Positions 12,206 to 23,458 of a stretch of DNA of 64,000 nt are shown here, piece after piece. Source of the DNA: Schistosoma haematobium (taxonomy: Eukaryota > Platyhelminthes > Trematoda > Strigeidida > Schistosomatidae); the NCBI RefSeq assembly GCF_000699445.3, contig NC_067195.1, positions 57,392,465 through 57,456,464 on the forward strand. Direction: 5' to 3'. The notes beneath the pieces were generated by a model that was not told where the DNA came from, ran no database searches, and saw only the letters and a list, made by a program, of their open reading frames with translations. How positions within the stretch are numbered: the stretch's first letter is position 1; each line of letters begins with the position of its first letter. The translations under genes and the position numbers were made by a program.

Positions 12206-12640
12206 GTTAATAAAACCATTATGATTAGTGGCAGCCTGCTTGAATATCTGGGCTACCTGTTTTTCCGATCTAGATATTTCTTCAAGTTATCTGTTTTGTT
12301 GTTTGTTTTAGCACATCATTATGTCTATTGTGCTCACAATGTATTCAGGCGCGTTTATGAAACGTTTATAACCTTTGGCTATACGGGATACAAAAAGATT
12401 CAATCAGCGACATCATGGTGGCTGGCAATATGCATTGAAACAAATGAACATTAACCAAATGTGGATTACCGAACTTCTAACATCTAACTGGTCATCATTC
12501 AGAATTTATCGTCACAATCGATCAAGATATAAGAAAAGGAAACTTGTTGAAATACTTTATGCTGAGAATTCTATGTTGTACCAAAAATATAATGTTGAAT
12601 AAAGCTTCTAATAATAATAATTATTATTATTATTCCAATT
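12206..12640 (+). mobile_element. Family H element with (TAA)n tail (copy H1)
   Basis: It shares long similarity with the minus-strand copy at 59.5-59.96 kb, from CTGGGCTACCTGTTTTTCC and TCTAGATATTTCTTCAAG to the (AAT/ATT)n tail near 12611-12635. The simple-repeat 3' tail suggests target-primed retrotransposition of a non-LTR element or SINE. I do not recognise the family. Confidence 0.6.
12375..12602 (+). CDS. Conserved short reading frame of family H (unknown product)
   Basis: The 75-codon frame ends in a 41-residue block starting LTSNWSSFRIYRHNRSR and ending LYQKYNVE, which includes KKRKLVEILYAENS. The H2 copy on the other strand has the same block with 31 of 41 residues identical and a stop at the same place, but with a different stop codon (TAA here, TGA in H2). 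Several codon differences are silent. The block is basic in the middle and has no recognised domain. The two copies do not match well upstream of it, so the start is uncertain. It may be the C-terminus of a retroelement protein rather than a free-standing gene. Confidence 0.35.
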   Translation: MAIRDTKRFNQRHHGGWQYALKQMNINQMWITELLTSNWSSFRIYRHNRSRYKKRKLVEILYAENSMLYQKYNVE

Positions 12641-14482
12641 TAACTTTGATATTAAGTCTAGAACTATACTTTGTTTGAATTCTGAATCTTTGATGATTAA
12701 TCAAGAGGGAACTGTCTTAATTATTTTATGAAGGAAAACAATATTAAACTTGATCTAGTGAAACCACTATATATCTTAGAAATTATCGACATTTTCATTT
12801 AGTAAAATATTGCGATTAACTAATTATGTTGCTGATAATTGTATAGAGTCTCAAATTCAATTCAAGAACACTTTGTATTATTCTAATCAGTTCAAAGCAT
12901 TTGTTTTACTTATCAATTTGTATATAAATATGTATGACATTATGTGTTTAGAAAGAAAATATCATACTTAGAGGTATCATGATCGAATTTCACCATAAGA
13001 CTTATCTAAAAAGATTAGGCGAAATTGAAATCCAAATGAAATCTAACTCAAGAACTAAGAAATGAAAATATTGATGATCATGAATCTTACTTGAAGTCAA
13101 GCACATGCTCAAAAAGAGCTGATAGAGAATACGCTGCTTCACTAATTTTGGAGTTGAACAACTGAACTTATGTTTAGTTGAATGGTACACACCGTGAATT
13201 GAGTATATTGAGTCTATAAGTAAGTTTATTTGTTTATTACCTAAACCAGCAGTTTAATAAAAAGGAAACTGAAAATTTGATTATCCACTAAACAGATCAC
13301 TGTCTAGAATATGTTACGACATTCAGCCTGAAATTATGAAACATTATAGAAAATCAGTACAGGAACTGTATTTACTTGTCATTGAATATTCATACACATG
13401 TAAATGCATATATTCGCTGACAACGAAATATAATTATAAGGTTTTCAAAGCAAGCACTTGTTTGTTAGAGCATCATGTTTCATGATCAATCTATTCAATT
13501 AAATATTCTTTTATCTTATATTCAAGCTACGATTCTCCACAACGGTTACAATTAATTATACATCTGGTAACTGTGCTATATTTTACAAATTATTATCTGT
13601 TCCGGATCCTATTTAGAAATAGTTTTAATATATTTGAACCTTGAGCACCATAAAATGACCAAATCGGAATGTCAAGTATTTCATAACATAAGTTTTTTTG
13701 CTCTTTAGACTGATCTGAAAAAAGCAGCATTATAAATATTCGTGTATCCTTGACTATAATAAAATACTATGATACGTGTACACAGTGTAACGGTTGTATT
13801 GTTGTACATCTAACTTCTTCAGTAATTAGATGAACAATGTTTAACCGTTTATACGCTACGTAATGTTTATTACAGATAAACACTACCAAATTACGTAAGT
13901 GTATGAAACTTGTTCAAACATTTCTCAATCAACTAACATAAGATTACATCGGGATATCATTGGACTACGGTTAAAAGTTCCTAATAAATTCATTACGTAA
14001 AACCAAGTGATTCAGTAGACAATTTATAAAGATATCGGTCATTTATCGTTGTCATTGATCAACGTAACTAGAGTTTCTCAAAGCACTACTCAGAAATTAA
14101 TGTGAAAGCATAAGTAAGCATATGTTGGCTGAGATATAACTATGAAACTGAATGTGTAAAATGAAAATTAAGCTGATAGTTACTCAAAGAAAACTAGGTA
14201 TGTCCTGTCAATGTATCTTAGTTAAGTTATGTATAATAACATATTTAGTCAAAAACTTGATATAAATGTTTATATATATTGGCAATCTTGCCTCTTTTTT
14301 ATTATGCTGGCGATTGTGCATGATAATGTTTTGACTAAAATTTAAAATATCAGTTGAATTAGTCAGTTATTTTCAAACGTATATATTACACTCGAAACAG
14401 AAGCACCTTTAATTTTTTATATCCACCTAAAAGTTTTAAATTCAATTTTATCAGTATAGGCTTATGTCAGTTGTTTAGTTTT
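12641..14482. other. AT-rich DNA, nothing recognised
   Basis: The short minus-strand frame at 13002-13190 has no supporting signal. Confidence 0.5.
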
Positions 14483-14665
14483 TATTGAACTCATGAATTA
14501 ATCAATATTATACATGACCATTGAAAATCTGGAAGCACTGAACAGTCGTTTCGTCCTAATATGGGACTCCTTAGCAGTATACATACACAATCCTGCGTGC
14601 GGGGCTCGAATCCAGGACCTCCAGTCTCGGTCGCAAACGTTTAACCTGCAGATCACTGAGTTGAT
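14483..14665 (-). mobile_element. Family B element (copy B5)
   Basis: Reverse orientation. The tail is at left, the hammerhead at 14535-14580, and the tRNA-like head (B-box GGATTCGAGCC on the minus strand) at right. The core is CTAAGGA: essential G5 is replaced by A, predicting inactivity. GAAA is kept. Confidence 0.75.
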
Positions 14666-15432
14666 TTCATTTAATAACCAATTTGCATTGCCAGAAATAG
14701 TGTGAAAATTGTATAAAAACTTATTTTACTCCATGTATTACATATTATGATGAAATCATTTTATCAAATTTGTTGTTTCAAATACTGTAAACATTGGATG
14801 TAGATTGTATGTTTTCATAAATATAATAATCTAACGATGGTGTATCAAAAAATCAGTTTTACAATGTCAATTAATTCATTATTAAACTAGACGAAATAAA
14901 CAACCGTTAAACTGAAACATTGTAATAATCAAGTTTAGTGAAGTGAACTAATATCTCAATATATTATCGTTTCCAGATCTCTTGTATTCGATCATAACAT
15001 CGCATCAGTCTTTTCTGTTTGTAATTTTTTATTTAAATACAGAACATTTTTTATAACTGATTGAGCTTAATTCAATTGCAACTCAGTTTTCATTATTGTC
15101 CCATCACTCCGTTATGTAGTCACTTACTTTCGAATCAATGATATTTTGGCACATCAGAAATTGATATTTTGAAACCAACTTTTAGATTTTATAAATATTT
15201 ACATTTTATTTAACCTTCTTCTAATTTGTCTGAACATTCGCTACATCATGGTGATATGTCTTCAACCTGAATCATAAACCTATTTCACTTCCATAAATAT
15301 TTTCAACTTTATTCAAAACGAGTTTGAAACACAATAGGTTGGAAGATATTAATGATAAACCAATAAAATGAAAAAAATTCACAATATTCTGTTAAAAACG
15401 TTATACTTGTTCAACATAAACACATAAAGAGG
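14666..15432. other. AT-rich DNA, nothing recognised
   Basis: No supported feature. Confidence 0.5.
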
Positions 15433-15580
15433 AGATAGATGGTGTCTGAAAGTGGAATCCAGGCCGCTCATGTCGTCCCATATGATGCTTATCAACTTAA
15501 TGTACCTGCCGTTTTCTTCAAACGCAATCGCATTATCCACTTAGCTACTGAGTTCAGATAGCCATTGTCTTTTGCAAACA
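15433..15580 (-). repeat. Degenerate family A repeat (copy A3)
   Basis: Recognised by AGTGGAATCCAGG and by the tRNA-like head, whose plus strand reads CGCATTATCCACTTAGCTAC then TGAGTTCAGATAGCC. GAAA has become GACA and the leading core cannot be found. Confidence 0.65.
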
Positions 15581-16024
15581 ATCAATATAAATAAATTAAA
15601 CCAGACCTTACGTATGAAACATGAATTTATAAGAAATAGACTACAGACTAGATTAGTTGGAAATATAAGTACATCAAGAATAAATCTAATCAAGTTTCAT
15701 ACCTTATATAAATAAATTTTCAGTTGTTCAAATTATATCATATTGTTCTGATAAACATCTTATTTTCACCACCCTACCCTAATTTACAGAGAGGTACTAA
15801 TTATTACATAAGAAAATATCAATGTTTATAGGATTTCTAAAGGATTTACTATATACTTTGTAGATTTAAGCTTCTGTATATCGTCGAAAAAAGTTTATAT
15901 CTAGTTCAAAAAGTAGTTTTATATTAAAATAATTAACTTTAAACTTTTCAACTAAACTAACACACTCATACAAACAAAAACGTCTATAATCAAGAAATAT
16001 ATATATTACAATTTATCTACTCAC
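15581..16024 (-). other. Candidate intron downstream of the exon at 16025-16354
   Basis: AT-rich and stop-rich. It begins (minus strand) with the donor GTGAGT. No acceptor/exon pair was identified to its left. Confidence 0.3.
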
Positions 16025-16354
16025 CATATTGTCTTTCACTGAATCTTTTATTAATTTCTCTGAACATCTTTGTAAACAATGTGATTTACATACAGCACTA
16101 GCAATTATTCTTAATTCAGTTGAATAAATTAAATTATTCGATGTTACAATTGGTATAGATGGATCAATATGACGTTTACTTCTAGAATTAGAATGTTTTA
16201 TTTTATCATTAATTTTTAATAATGAAATGTTTACATAATTATTTATATCCAATAAATTTTGATTAGATTCATTCGAATTAATTATAAACATACAGAATAA
16301 TAGTAAAGTAAGAATTTTATTTAAATATTTGGTTAAATAAATTAAAATGAACAT
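16025..16354 (-). CDS. Candidate first coding exon of a secreted, cysteine-containing precursor
   Basis: The exon encodes 110 residues from Met (16352-16354), phase 0 at the 3' end. Residues about 8-28 form a hydrophobic segment (ILTLLLFCMFIINS), consistent with a signal peptide after a short Lys-containing N-terminus. Residues about 57-60 read RSKR, a furin-type cleavage site. Near the end is a C-x3-C-x3-C pattern (CKSHCLQRC). Directly after ATG at 16025 the minus strand reads GTGAGT, a consensus splice donor, and only then a stop. The exon therefore probably ends at 16025 rather than at the stop at 16013. The C-x3-C spacing loosely recalls the N-terminus of anosmin-like secreted proteins, but this is too weak to name it. 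No downstream exon was found in the window. Confidence 0.5.
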
Positions 16355-17274
16355 AATATCATGATATAGGATAACAAGAATTAAATAGTAAACATTTTTT
16401 AAAAGTATTGAATATGTAATAAATAAACAATTATGAAACTATTATTTATATATATAAATATGAAATAATAAATAAATCTATGAAATTTATTTAAAATTAT
16501 TTCTAGTTATTTGATTGGTTGATTGTGGTTGAAAAAATATTAACCAATCAGAATGATAGATTTTTTAAAAAAAAATAGAAAATAAACCTTTTCATTAATC
16601 TTTACAAGAAAAGTTCTTGATCATGAATAAATATATTTTGAAGATAGGTAAACCAATCAAACATGTAAAATAATTTGTTCATTAGATAATGAATAGTAAT
16701 TGTGTATATATTGTTAATATTAAAACTTATCATTTAGATATTTGGATATACATGATGATAGATTGAAGAATAAATTCATAGATAGCAATGTAAAATCGTA
16801 TTCATTAGTAATATATTTAAGTAAGAAATAAGTTTAAATAAAACTTTTAAACAAGAAAATAAACGTTTACTACAATGGATTATTAGATCAATGAAAAGTA
16901 TTCATAAAATGTTGTCAATATTTTTAAATGAAGCTCAGAAGATATAAAATGTGCTTTTGTAACACATAATTCTATCTGAAGTTTGTTCTGATGATGTCAT
17001 TCAGGAGAACGATGAAAGCTTCACGATTAAACCATCCAGCTTAGAGAAGAAAACTCAAAATCAACATCATCTCTCTAAGCTAAAAAATCACTATTATCTT
17101 CAATTTTCAAAAGATTATCTTTTGAAGAAATATATTGTTTCCAGATTTGCAATAAAAAGCTCGAGATTTTATGCCTAAAATAAAACGACATTTAAAAATC
17201 TGTCGGAAATGTAAAATATTATTCGCATTATCCAAAATTTTTAATTGTTCTCTGAATATACTTCATTTGATATC
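16355..17274. other. AT-rich DNA, possible promoter/5' flank of the exon
   Basis: A-rich tracts and short TA runs only. Confidence 0.35.
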
Positions 17275-17417
17275 GCGAATGGATGAATGCTAGACCACTA
17301 TTGAAAACCTGGAAGCACTGGACGCCCTTTTCGTCTTAGTATGGAACTCCGCAGCAGAGGGCATCCACGATCCAGCACGAGGGACTCGAACTCAGAGCCT
17401 TCGGTCTTGCGGGAGAT
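17275..17417 (-). mobile_element. Family B half-element (copy B6), head-to-head with B7
   Basis: The tail and hammerhead are in minus orientation, with a B-box-like GAGTTCGAGTCCC. The core reads CTGCGGA (A6 to C) and stem II is weakened, so activity is unlikely. Confidence 0.7.
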
Positions 17418-17650
17418 TACTAGACATTAATACCGTTGAATGCCAGCTCAGCGGTTTAGAGGTTACATGGTCACATGAGAGACGGAAGGCCTTTTGTTCG
17501 AATCTCGCATCCGGAGTCGCGGATGTGCATTGCTGAGGAGTCCTATACTAGGATAAAGCGACCATCTAGTGCTTCCAGGTCTTTGATGGTGAACTAATAT
17601 TCATCTATTCATGATATCAATTGAAACTTAACAATCTCCGCAACCCTATA
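17418..17650 (+). mobile_element. Family B element (copy B7)
   Basis: It contains GCCAGCTCAGCGGTTTAGAG (A-box), TTGTTCGAATCTCGC (B-box) and CTGAGGA. GAAA is replaced by AAAG with loss of G12, so the ribozyme is dead. The tail ends with AACAATCTCCGCAACCC, the counterpart of the GGGGTTTTGTGGAGATT left border of other copies. B6 and B7 form an inverted pair. Confidence 0.75.
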
Positions 17651-19346
17651 CTGAAAAATAAATATATTTCACAGTTTTTATTCAAAATCTACTTTCCTTG
17701 TAAACTATATAAATTTAAGGAATCTATCCATATTCCTGCTGATCGTTTAATAAATTTCTTAATTACTAATATATCATCTTTGATGTCTGTCAGTTAAGTA
17801 ATTTTTAATAGAGTGGTGAGTTATTTTGTTAGTGCTCTCAAAATAATCACTTAACACTTTTTTTAAAGAAAGATTAGATTTTACATGATATTTACTTGTA
17901 ACAACAAAAAATTTGATAGATAATGCTAAAAATATTTTTTTGGTCATCTGACCTCATAAGATCTATTCATCAGAAGAAAGTTCCAGTTATTTCTACAAAT
18001 CCTAGGGACTTAAATAGAATAGTTTATACTACTTCAGCTGTCAGAGATAAAAATGAATAAAGGATTAAAGAACAGTTGATTATATCTCTGAATAGTTATT
18101 TACTAAAATTATGAAGTCTATAAACGTTTTAATGTAAATAGTAAATCATATTCCTACTATGAGCCGTCAATTCATGAGCTTTCAGTGTGAACATAGAATG
18201 AAACGAGTAGGTCGATCAAGTCTTGAGCGTTCAGTTTCAGCATTTCGCTTGAATATTTGGTATATTATCAAGACGAACTATGAGTTAAGCATATGGCTTT
18301 CTCAATTGATATTTTTAACTTATTTTCTTATTTTCTTTAGAATTAGACAGAAGTAATAAACTCGTTTACTGATTTCAATATAATGGATACTTTAATTGCT
18401 ATGCATGGATTATTTAACACTGACGTTACTTTCTGTTTGTTTTCATACTTCGTTCTTATGTCATAAACATGCAGTGAAACACCTTGAATATGTTTCATAT
18501 TTAAGTAAGATTTCAGTTGAATTACGCCCTAATATTTCCAACTTCTGTCTGATTGAACTAAAAATTAATAAGTATCAAGTCTTTAAGTATGTAATTTATT
18601 ATCACACGCCTTAAGTACATGATTGATAGCTGATGTTCCATTAATTTGAGTTCATCAATACTTAAATATGATAAAAACGTCTATCAAATCTTGTATATGT
18701 GTTAATAGTTTTATGTAAAATGAAGTAATTCCCATTTGTTCTGTTCCCTGAAGATCATTCAATAATGAGTCACATGTATTTGTCAATTATTAGTCTTCTT
18801 AAATGTTTAACATTCGATAACTACTGTTTCCATTCGTATATCACAGATTTCTAATTATATCAACCATGGATTTAATCTCAGTTAATTAAGTTTTATAACA
18901 AGATGTGAATTCATTAAATCCAACCAATTTCCCTTTTTTGTTGTAGTCATAGCTGAAAGTAGTTTACTTTCAAATATTCAGTGGTATATTAAGCTTCACT
19001 AAAAATGGTTTTGCATAGTATTTCCACAAACATAATTTCATCATATAGACACACTTGTATATATGTTTAACATTTGACATTCATAAGTACATTATATTAG
19101 ATAAAAATTTAAGCACTATTGTAACAAATAAAAACATAGTAGAATATGTGAAAAGCGTTTTATTTCAATGTAATTTCAGCATAAAAGGTTACCATATACG
19201 ATATCTTTCATAAACACTTTTATTTATGTTTTAGACAAGTTATTTGAAGAGCATTTTAAGTGAATCATCATCGATTCGAATAAAAAGATATTACTAAACT
19301 GACTGACGAACCATAAGATCTGAAGCATGAACTAGATATTACTTTT
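17651..19346. other. AT-rich DNA, nothing recognised
   Basis: The 65-72-codon frames here lack any supporting signal. Confidence 0.5.
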
Positions 19347-19650
19347 TTTTCTCCCAAATTGTACGAGCATTCCATGTACCTAAATTAATGGTTGCTATGG
19401 TTGTCAGAAAGGGGTATCAGCCTCGTGACTTCCTAAGAATCTCGGCTTTCATCATGAGGCGTCATAAATTTTCTAAATGAAGACCTTCTAACTCACAGGG
19501 CAGAGTTTAAATAGTTTGAATAATTTTTTTTCTGGTTAGCATTCTTTTAGCGAGTTAATAGGGTCACTAACCCTATGCCCAACCCTCGTCTTTTATCTGT
19601 GCTTGAGATCGGCAGAAACCCCAGAAGGGCTCCAGGTGGAGTTGTGAACT
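19347..19650 (-). pseudogene. RTE-like LINE, 5' UTR and start of endonuclease
   Basis: On the minus strand it opens near AACTCCACCTGGAGCCC and passes a GGGTTGGGCATAGGGTTAGT block. It reaches a frame reading INLGTWNARTIWE (about 19351-19388), the usual first block of the APE-type endonuclease in schistosome endonuclease/RT elements. It stops there at an A-rich tract (GGGAGAAAAAAAAG). The same 5' segment occurs at 30.8 and 35.5 kb. No coding capacity remains. Confidence 0.7.
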
Positions 19651-20854
19651 ATATATACCCATTCTTAATAACTGGTCGAGTAATAATGGTAATCCACTTA
19701 ATTTATTACATTACAAATATAGGCATTTTTTGAAAAGCAGTATCCTAATCCTTGTTCATAAAATACAGCAAAAGATCATAGCAAAACTATTAATACTATT
19801 CGAATAACTTTAAAAATCTGTATCGTAAGCAAGTAATTATGTACCTTCTTGGCATAATCTTAAATTGTAAATACCCTTATAAGAATGAGAAGTGTATCAT
19901 CATAAAACAACGAAGAAAATCTAATAAACTCCTTGGATGATTAAACATGATTAAACATGATAACCCACTCTCAGAATATTATTTGTTTAAATTACTCCTG
20001 TTTATATAATAAGTCACATTTATAGTCAAATAATAATAATAATAATATATTAAATCTATGATTCTCTCTTCAATGTCAACAATGATTCATCTAATACAAA
20101 TCTTTTTATATCACCTTATATCTTATCACAATAAAAAAAAGGTAGCAAGATGTATAACTTCTGTTTATTTGTCCTTTTATTAGTTATCAATTTGATTATC
20201 TTTTCTCCTAAATTACAATAGATGCACATGATTCATCAACAATGAATTCTGATTAGAATCTTCACATTTCATATGATTTTCGAAATCGTTTTTTGTTTTG
20301 TTTTATTTTTCTTGTTAGAAATTAATTACGAGTATATGCATGTGTACGATACTGTTATATAATAAGTGTTATGTAATCACAGAGTATAAAAAAAAACTGT
20401 AACCAAATATATGATGAGAAATCTTTTCGTAATGTGATGCACGTAACGATTTGACAAAAAATATGTGATAACTATAATATACTATCTATTTATTCCTAAT
20501 GATACTAAATATGGATACGGAGAAAACGACATATCTGTATGCTTGTGTAATCGGAGAAATAGATTAGTTATTTGGTTTATTAGAATGAGCCTAAATAACA
20601 CGAAAATAATTTAGGATAGACCAGAAAAAATAATGAACTGTGAAATATCTTCAAAGAGACCGACCATGTAAATTTTATTGCTTTTAAATTTATAGCATAT
20701 TTTATATATATACAGTAAATTTTCATTTCAGCTTACCGCTATATTTTAGAGAAAAAATGTGGCAGTTTTGAAAATGTTCGATCATGTTGCAAAATAAGTT
20801 ATCATTATACTCATTTTATAGGGTAAGCGAAGATCATGAAATATAAATAGAACT
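19651..20854. other. AT-rich DNA, nothing recognised
   Basis: Short (AAT)n near 20032-20045. Confidence 0.5.
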
Positions 20855-21037
20855 AAATACTCAGTGGTCTAGAGGTTAGAAGTTTTTGCGCGAGACCAGA
20901 GGTCGTGAGTTCGAATTCCATGAGCGGGATCTTAGATGAACACTTCTGAGGAGTCTCATACTAGAATGAAATAACCGTCCAATGATTTCATGTTTTCAAT
21001 GATGGTCTAACGTCAATAGGTTCATGATCTCAATCAA
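20855..21037 (+). mobile_element. Family B element with hammerhead (copy B8)
   Basis: ACTCAGTGGTCTAGAGGTTA (A-box) and GTGAGTTCGAATTCC (B-box) precede a hammerhead at about 20939-20985. CTGAGGA and GAAA are intact, but stem II (GTCT/AGAAT) and stem III (ATAACCGT) are weakened. The tail is AATGATGGTCTAACGTCAAT. Confidence 0.75.
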
Positions 21038-22529
21038 AACACAACCATATGCATTTATGTAGCATTCGTAGAATATTCGTGGAAATGTACCCGCACAATT
21101 AACTAAAATCTTTAATCCGTGAAATGGATATAATATACATAAAACAATAGACGCTGACCTCATAGATTATAGGTACATTTATCGCGCCTTTTATTCACAA
21201 CATACTTCTCTTAATAAGTCATTCCTTTATAGTGACAGTTGAATATTTGTATATTTTTGCATAATTTGATCAAAGTATATATGTTTATATTTCTATTTGT
21301 TTTATACATAAACATAAGTGATTTTGATCTTTCCTTCTTGTTACGTTTCAGTCATTATGAAGTACTTTAATTGCCTAATACAAAGATGAATAATAAATTT
21401 CTTTAACTATCGGATTGGGAAAAAAAGTAATTTTATAAGTTGCATAAAATAACATTTATATGCAGTACGTATCATAGACGTCATAGTATAAGTAATATTT
21501 CATTGCTTACCTTTTGATTATTTACAAATTTATAGCAACAAATTAAAAAATAAAAAAAAGTTTCTAGAAGGAATTCCAAAAACGTATTTTTATCAGTAAT
21601 AGAAACATTTCAGTTAAACTCTCGGGTTTACTATGTAAGCCAAAGAATACAATTCAGTTAATTGTCAAAATTAATAAAAGTCTTACGCACTTGTAATGTA
21701 GTTTTGAAATAATAAATTTGTGTTTGATGTTAAATAATCAATCCTGACGGTTTAAGTCATTTGTCAAAATAACTTAATTCGCTAGATAATAAAATAAGCT
21801 CAGCTGAGTATTGGATAGTGTTCAGTTCAAATAAGAAGTGAATTATATTTGTGTACTTATTACTTTAATCTAAAACTTTCATGATCTTTCTAGCTATTCA
21901 GTTGGTACCTCACAATGCACAACTTTACTTTCGATTGACTGATACAATAAAACTATTATTTCATTCATATTTCGTTGAGAATATATCAGAAATCGAATAT
22001 TCATTGAACAAACAATATTCGTTAGAAATTTTGTTCACATTTATGAATGGTAACCGTAATCAAGCTGGAAGCTAAATAAACATTTATAGCCTCTGTCTAT
22101 AAATATGTATGATAATTAAATTCAAACAAGCTAAGAGGCTTTCAACCAAATTCATAATTTTAGTCATTGTTTTGAGAAAGCTTACATATTTACAGAAAAT
22201 GGCCCATACTATTAATTAAGAAATACCCCTGTTTACAACTAAACTGATGCTTATACCAAACTGCTCAAGAGTTCGTTATTAGGACACTAGAACACAATGG
22301 AATTCCATAGATTTGTTTAAACTCGGCAAATTTATTCACCACCTCCATTTATTGAACTAGCCTTATATGAAATCCGACTCGGTTTCTTAATACTGATTTT
22401 CCGATACTATCATTCTAAATAAAACTATAGTTCAGAAAAATTAAATATGTCTAACATAATATAATGAGATATAACAAGATACAGACAGACGCGTTCAGTC
22501 AGAATTTTTCCAGTAATATATATATGTTC
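21038..22529. other. AT-rich DNA, nothing recognised
   Basis: No family match. Confidence 0.5.
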
Positions 22530-22828
22530 TATTTACAATTGATTGATCAGTGTATGGTGATCAATCTCATGTATGTCAAATCCTTCTTAGTGCAGAACGA
22601 ATTCTATCGACCGATTTGCAATGTGGCCACCAGTCAGGGTGACTCAACATTGGGTTCACTATGTTGAGGTAAGATGGTGGTTGGAGACAGTCAACAGGAA
22701 ACATGAAATCGAATCTGTCATGGAGCATCAGTTCCCTCGAAATTACAGGTATACCTTGTTGACGAGTGCCAAGTAGCACGAAACCTAGGTCCAGGCTTTC
22801 CTGTTGACTACCTCCGACCACCATCTGA
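22530..22828 (+). mobile_element. Family D element with inverted tail (copy D3)
   Basis: The 5' segment (TTTACAATTGATTGATCAG to CAGAACGAATTCTATCG) is followed at 22672-22702 by the reverse complement of the family D tail (GATGGTGGTTGGAGACAGTC). A partial B-box region, the hammerhead and the forward tail (22795-22826) follow. The A-box part is missing. Confidence 0.75.
22754..22798 (+). ncRNA. Hammerhead-like motif (family D), C3 changed
   Basis: GAAA, stem II GTGC/GCAC and stem I CCTTG/CAGG are well formed. The core is TTGACGA (C3 to U), which should strongly reduce cleavage. Stem III is ACCTAGGT, a different but still perfect palindrome compared with ACCCGGGT in D1. Confidence 0.6.
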
Positions 22829-23249
22829 TATGTTCTGTTACATAACTTCAAGACCATTGTTTTTTATATATTTTTCGTAAACTCGTCATTTGTTTTTAAA
22901 GGCAACTGTTTCAATAATCATCAGTGTATGCATAACGTTACAAATGAAAAGTTTGCTTAAAAGTTAGCTAAGAGTTAAGTCATATCTTGATAGATAAATG
23001 TTTTTAGGAAAACTATTTGAAATTATATGAATAGATGATTGCTTACAATGAATGAACGTTAAAAATAATTACTGGCTTTCAATGTGATATCTAGAATAGA
23101 TATCTTTAAAAATGCGATACCTATAACTAACTATTTGTTTAGAAATACAATAAAATACAGAAATTAGAAACCAATTTTTGATGAAAAGACAAAAACAATT
23201 CGCATTATTCATTCTGCGTTACATTAAAAACAGAATAGACAGTATACGG
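22829..23249. other. AT-rich DNA, nothing recognised
   Basis: No supported feature. Confidence 0.45.
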
Positions 23250-23458
23250 TCGTGGAGATTAAGTTTTTGGTTGAGATCACGAATCGATTAATTAAGGTTA
23301 GGCGTTTGTGCGCGAGACCAAAGTACCTTGGTTCGTCTCTTGCCAGCGGGATCGTAGATGTACATTGATGAGTAGTCCCAAACTAGGAAGAATCGGTCAT
23401 CCAGTGCTTCCAGGTTTTTAATGACGGTCTAACACCAATCGATTCATGATTTCAATAA
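23250..23458 (+). mobile_element. Family B element, decayed (copy B9)
   Basis: The left end (GGAGATTAAGTTTTTGGTTG then AGATCACGAATCGATT) is the reverse complement of its own tail type (AATCGATTCATGATTTCAAT). The head is partly lost; a B-box-like TTGGTTCGTCTCTTG remains. The core is ATGAGTA with AGAATC for GAAAC, so the ribozyme is dead. Confidence 0.7.
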
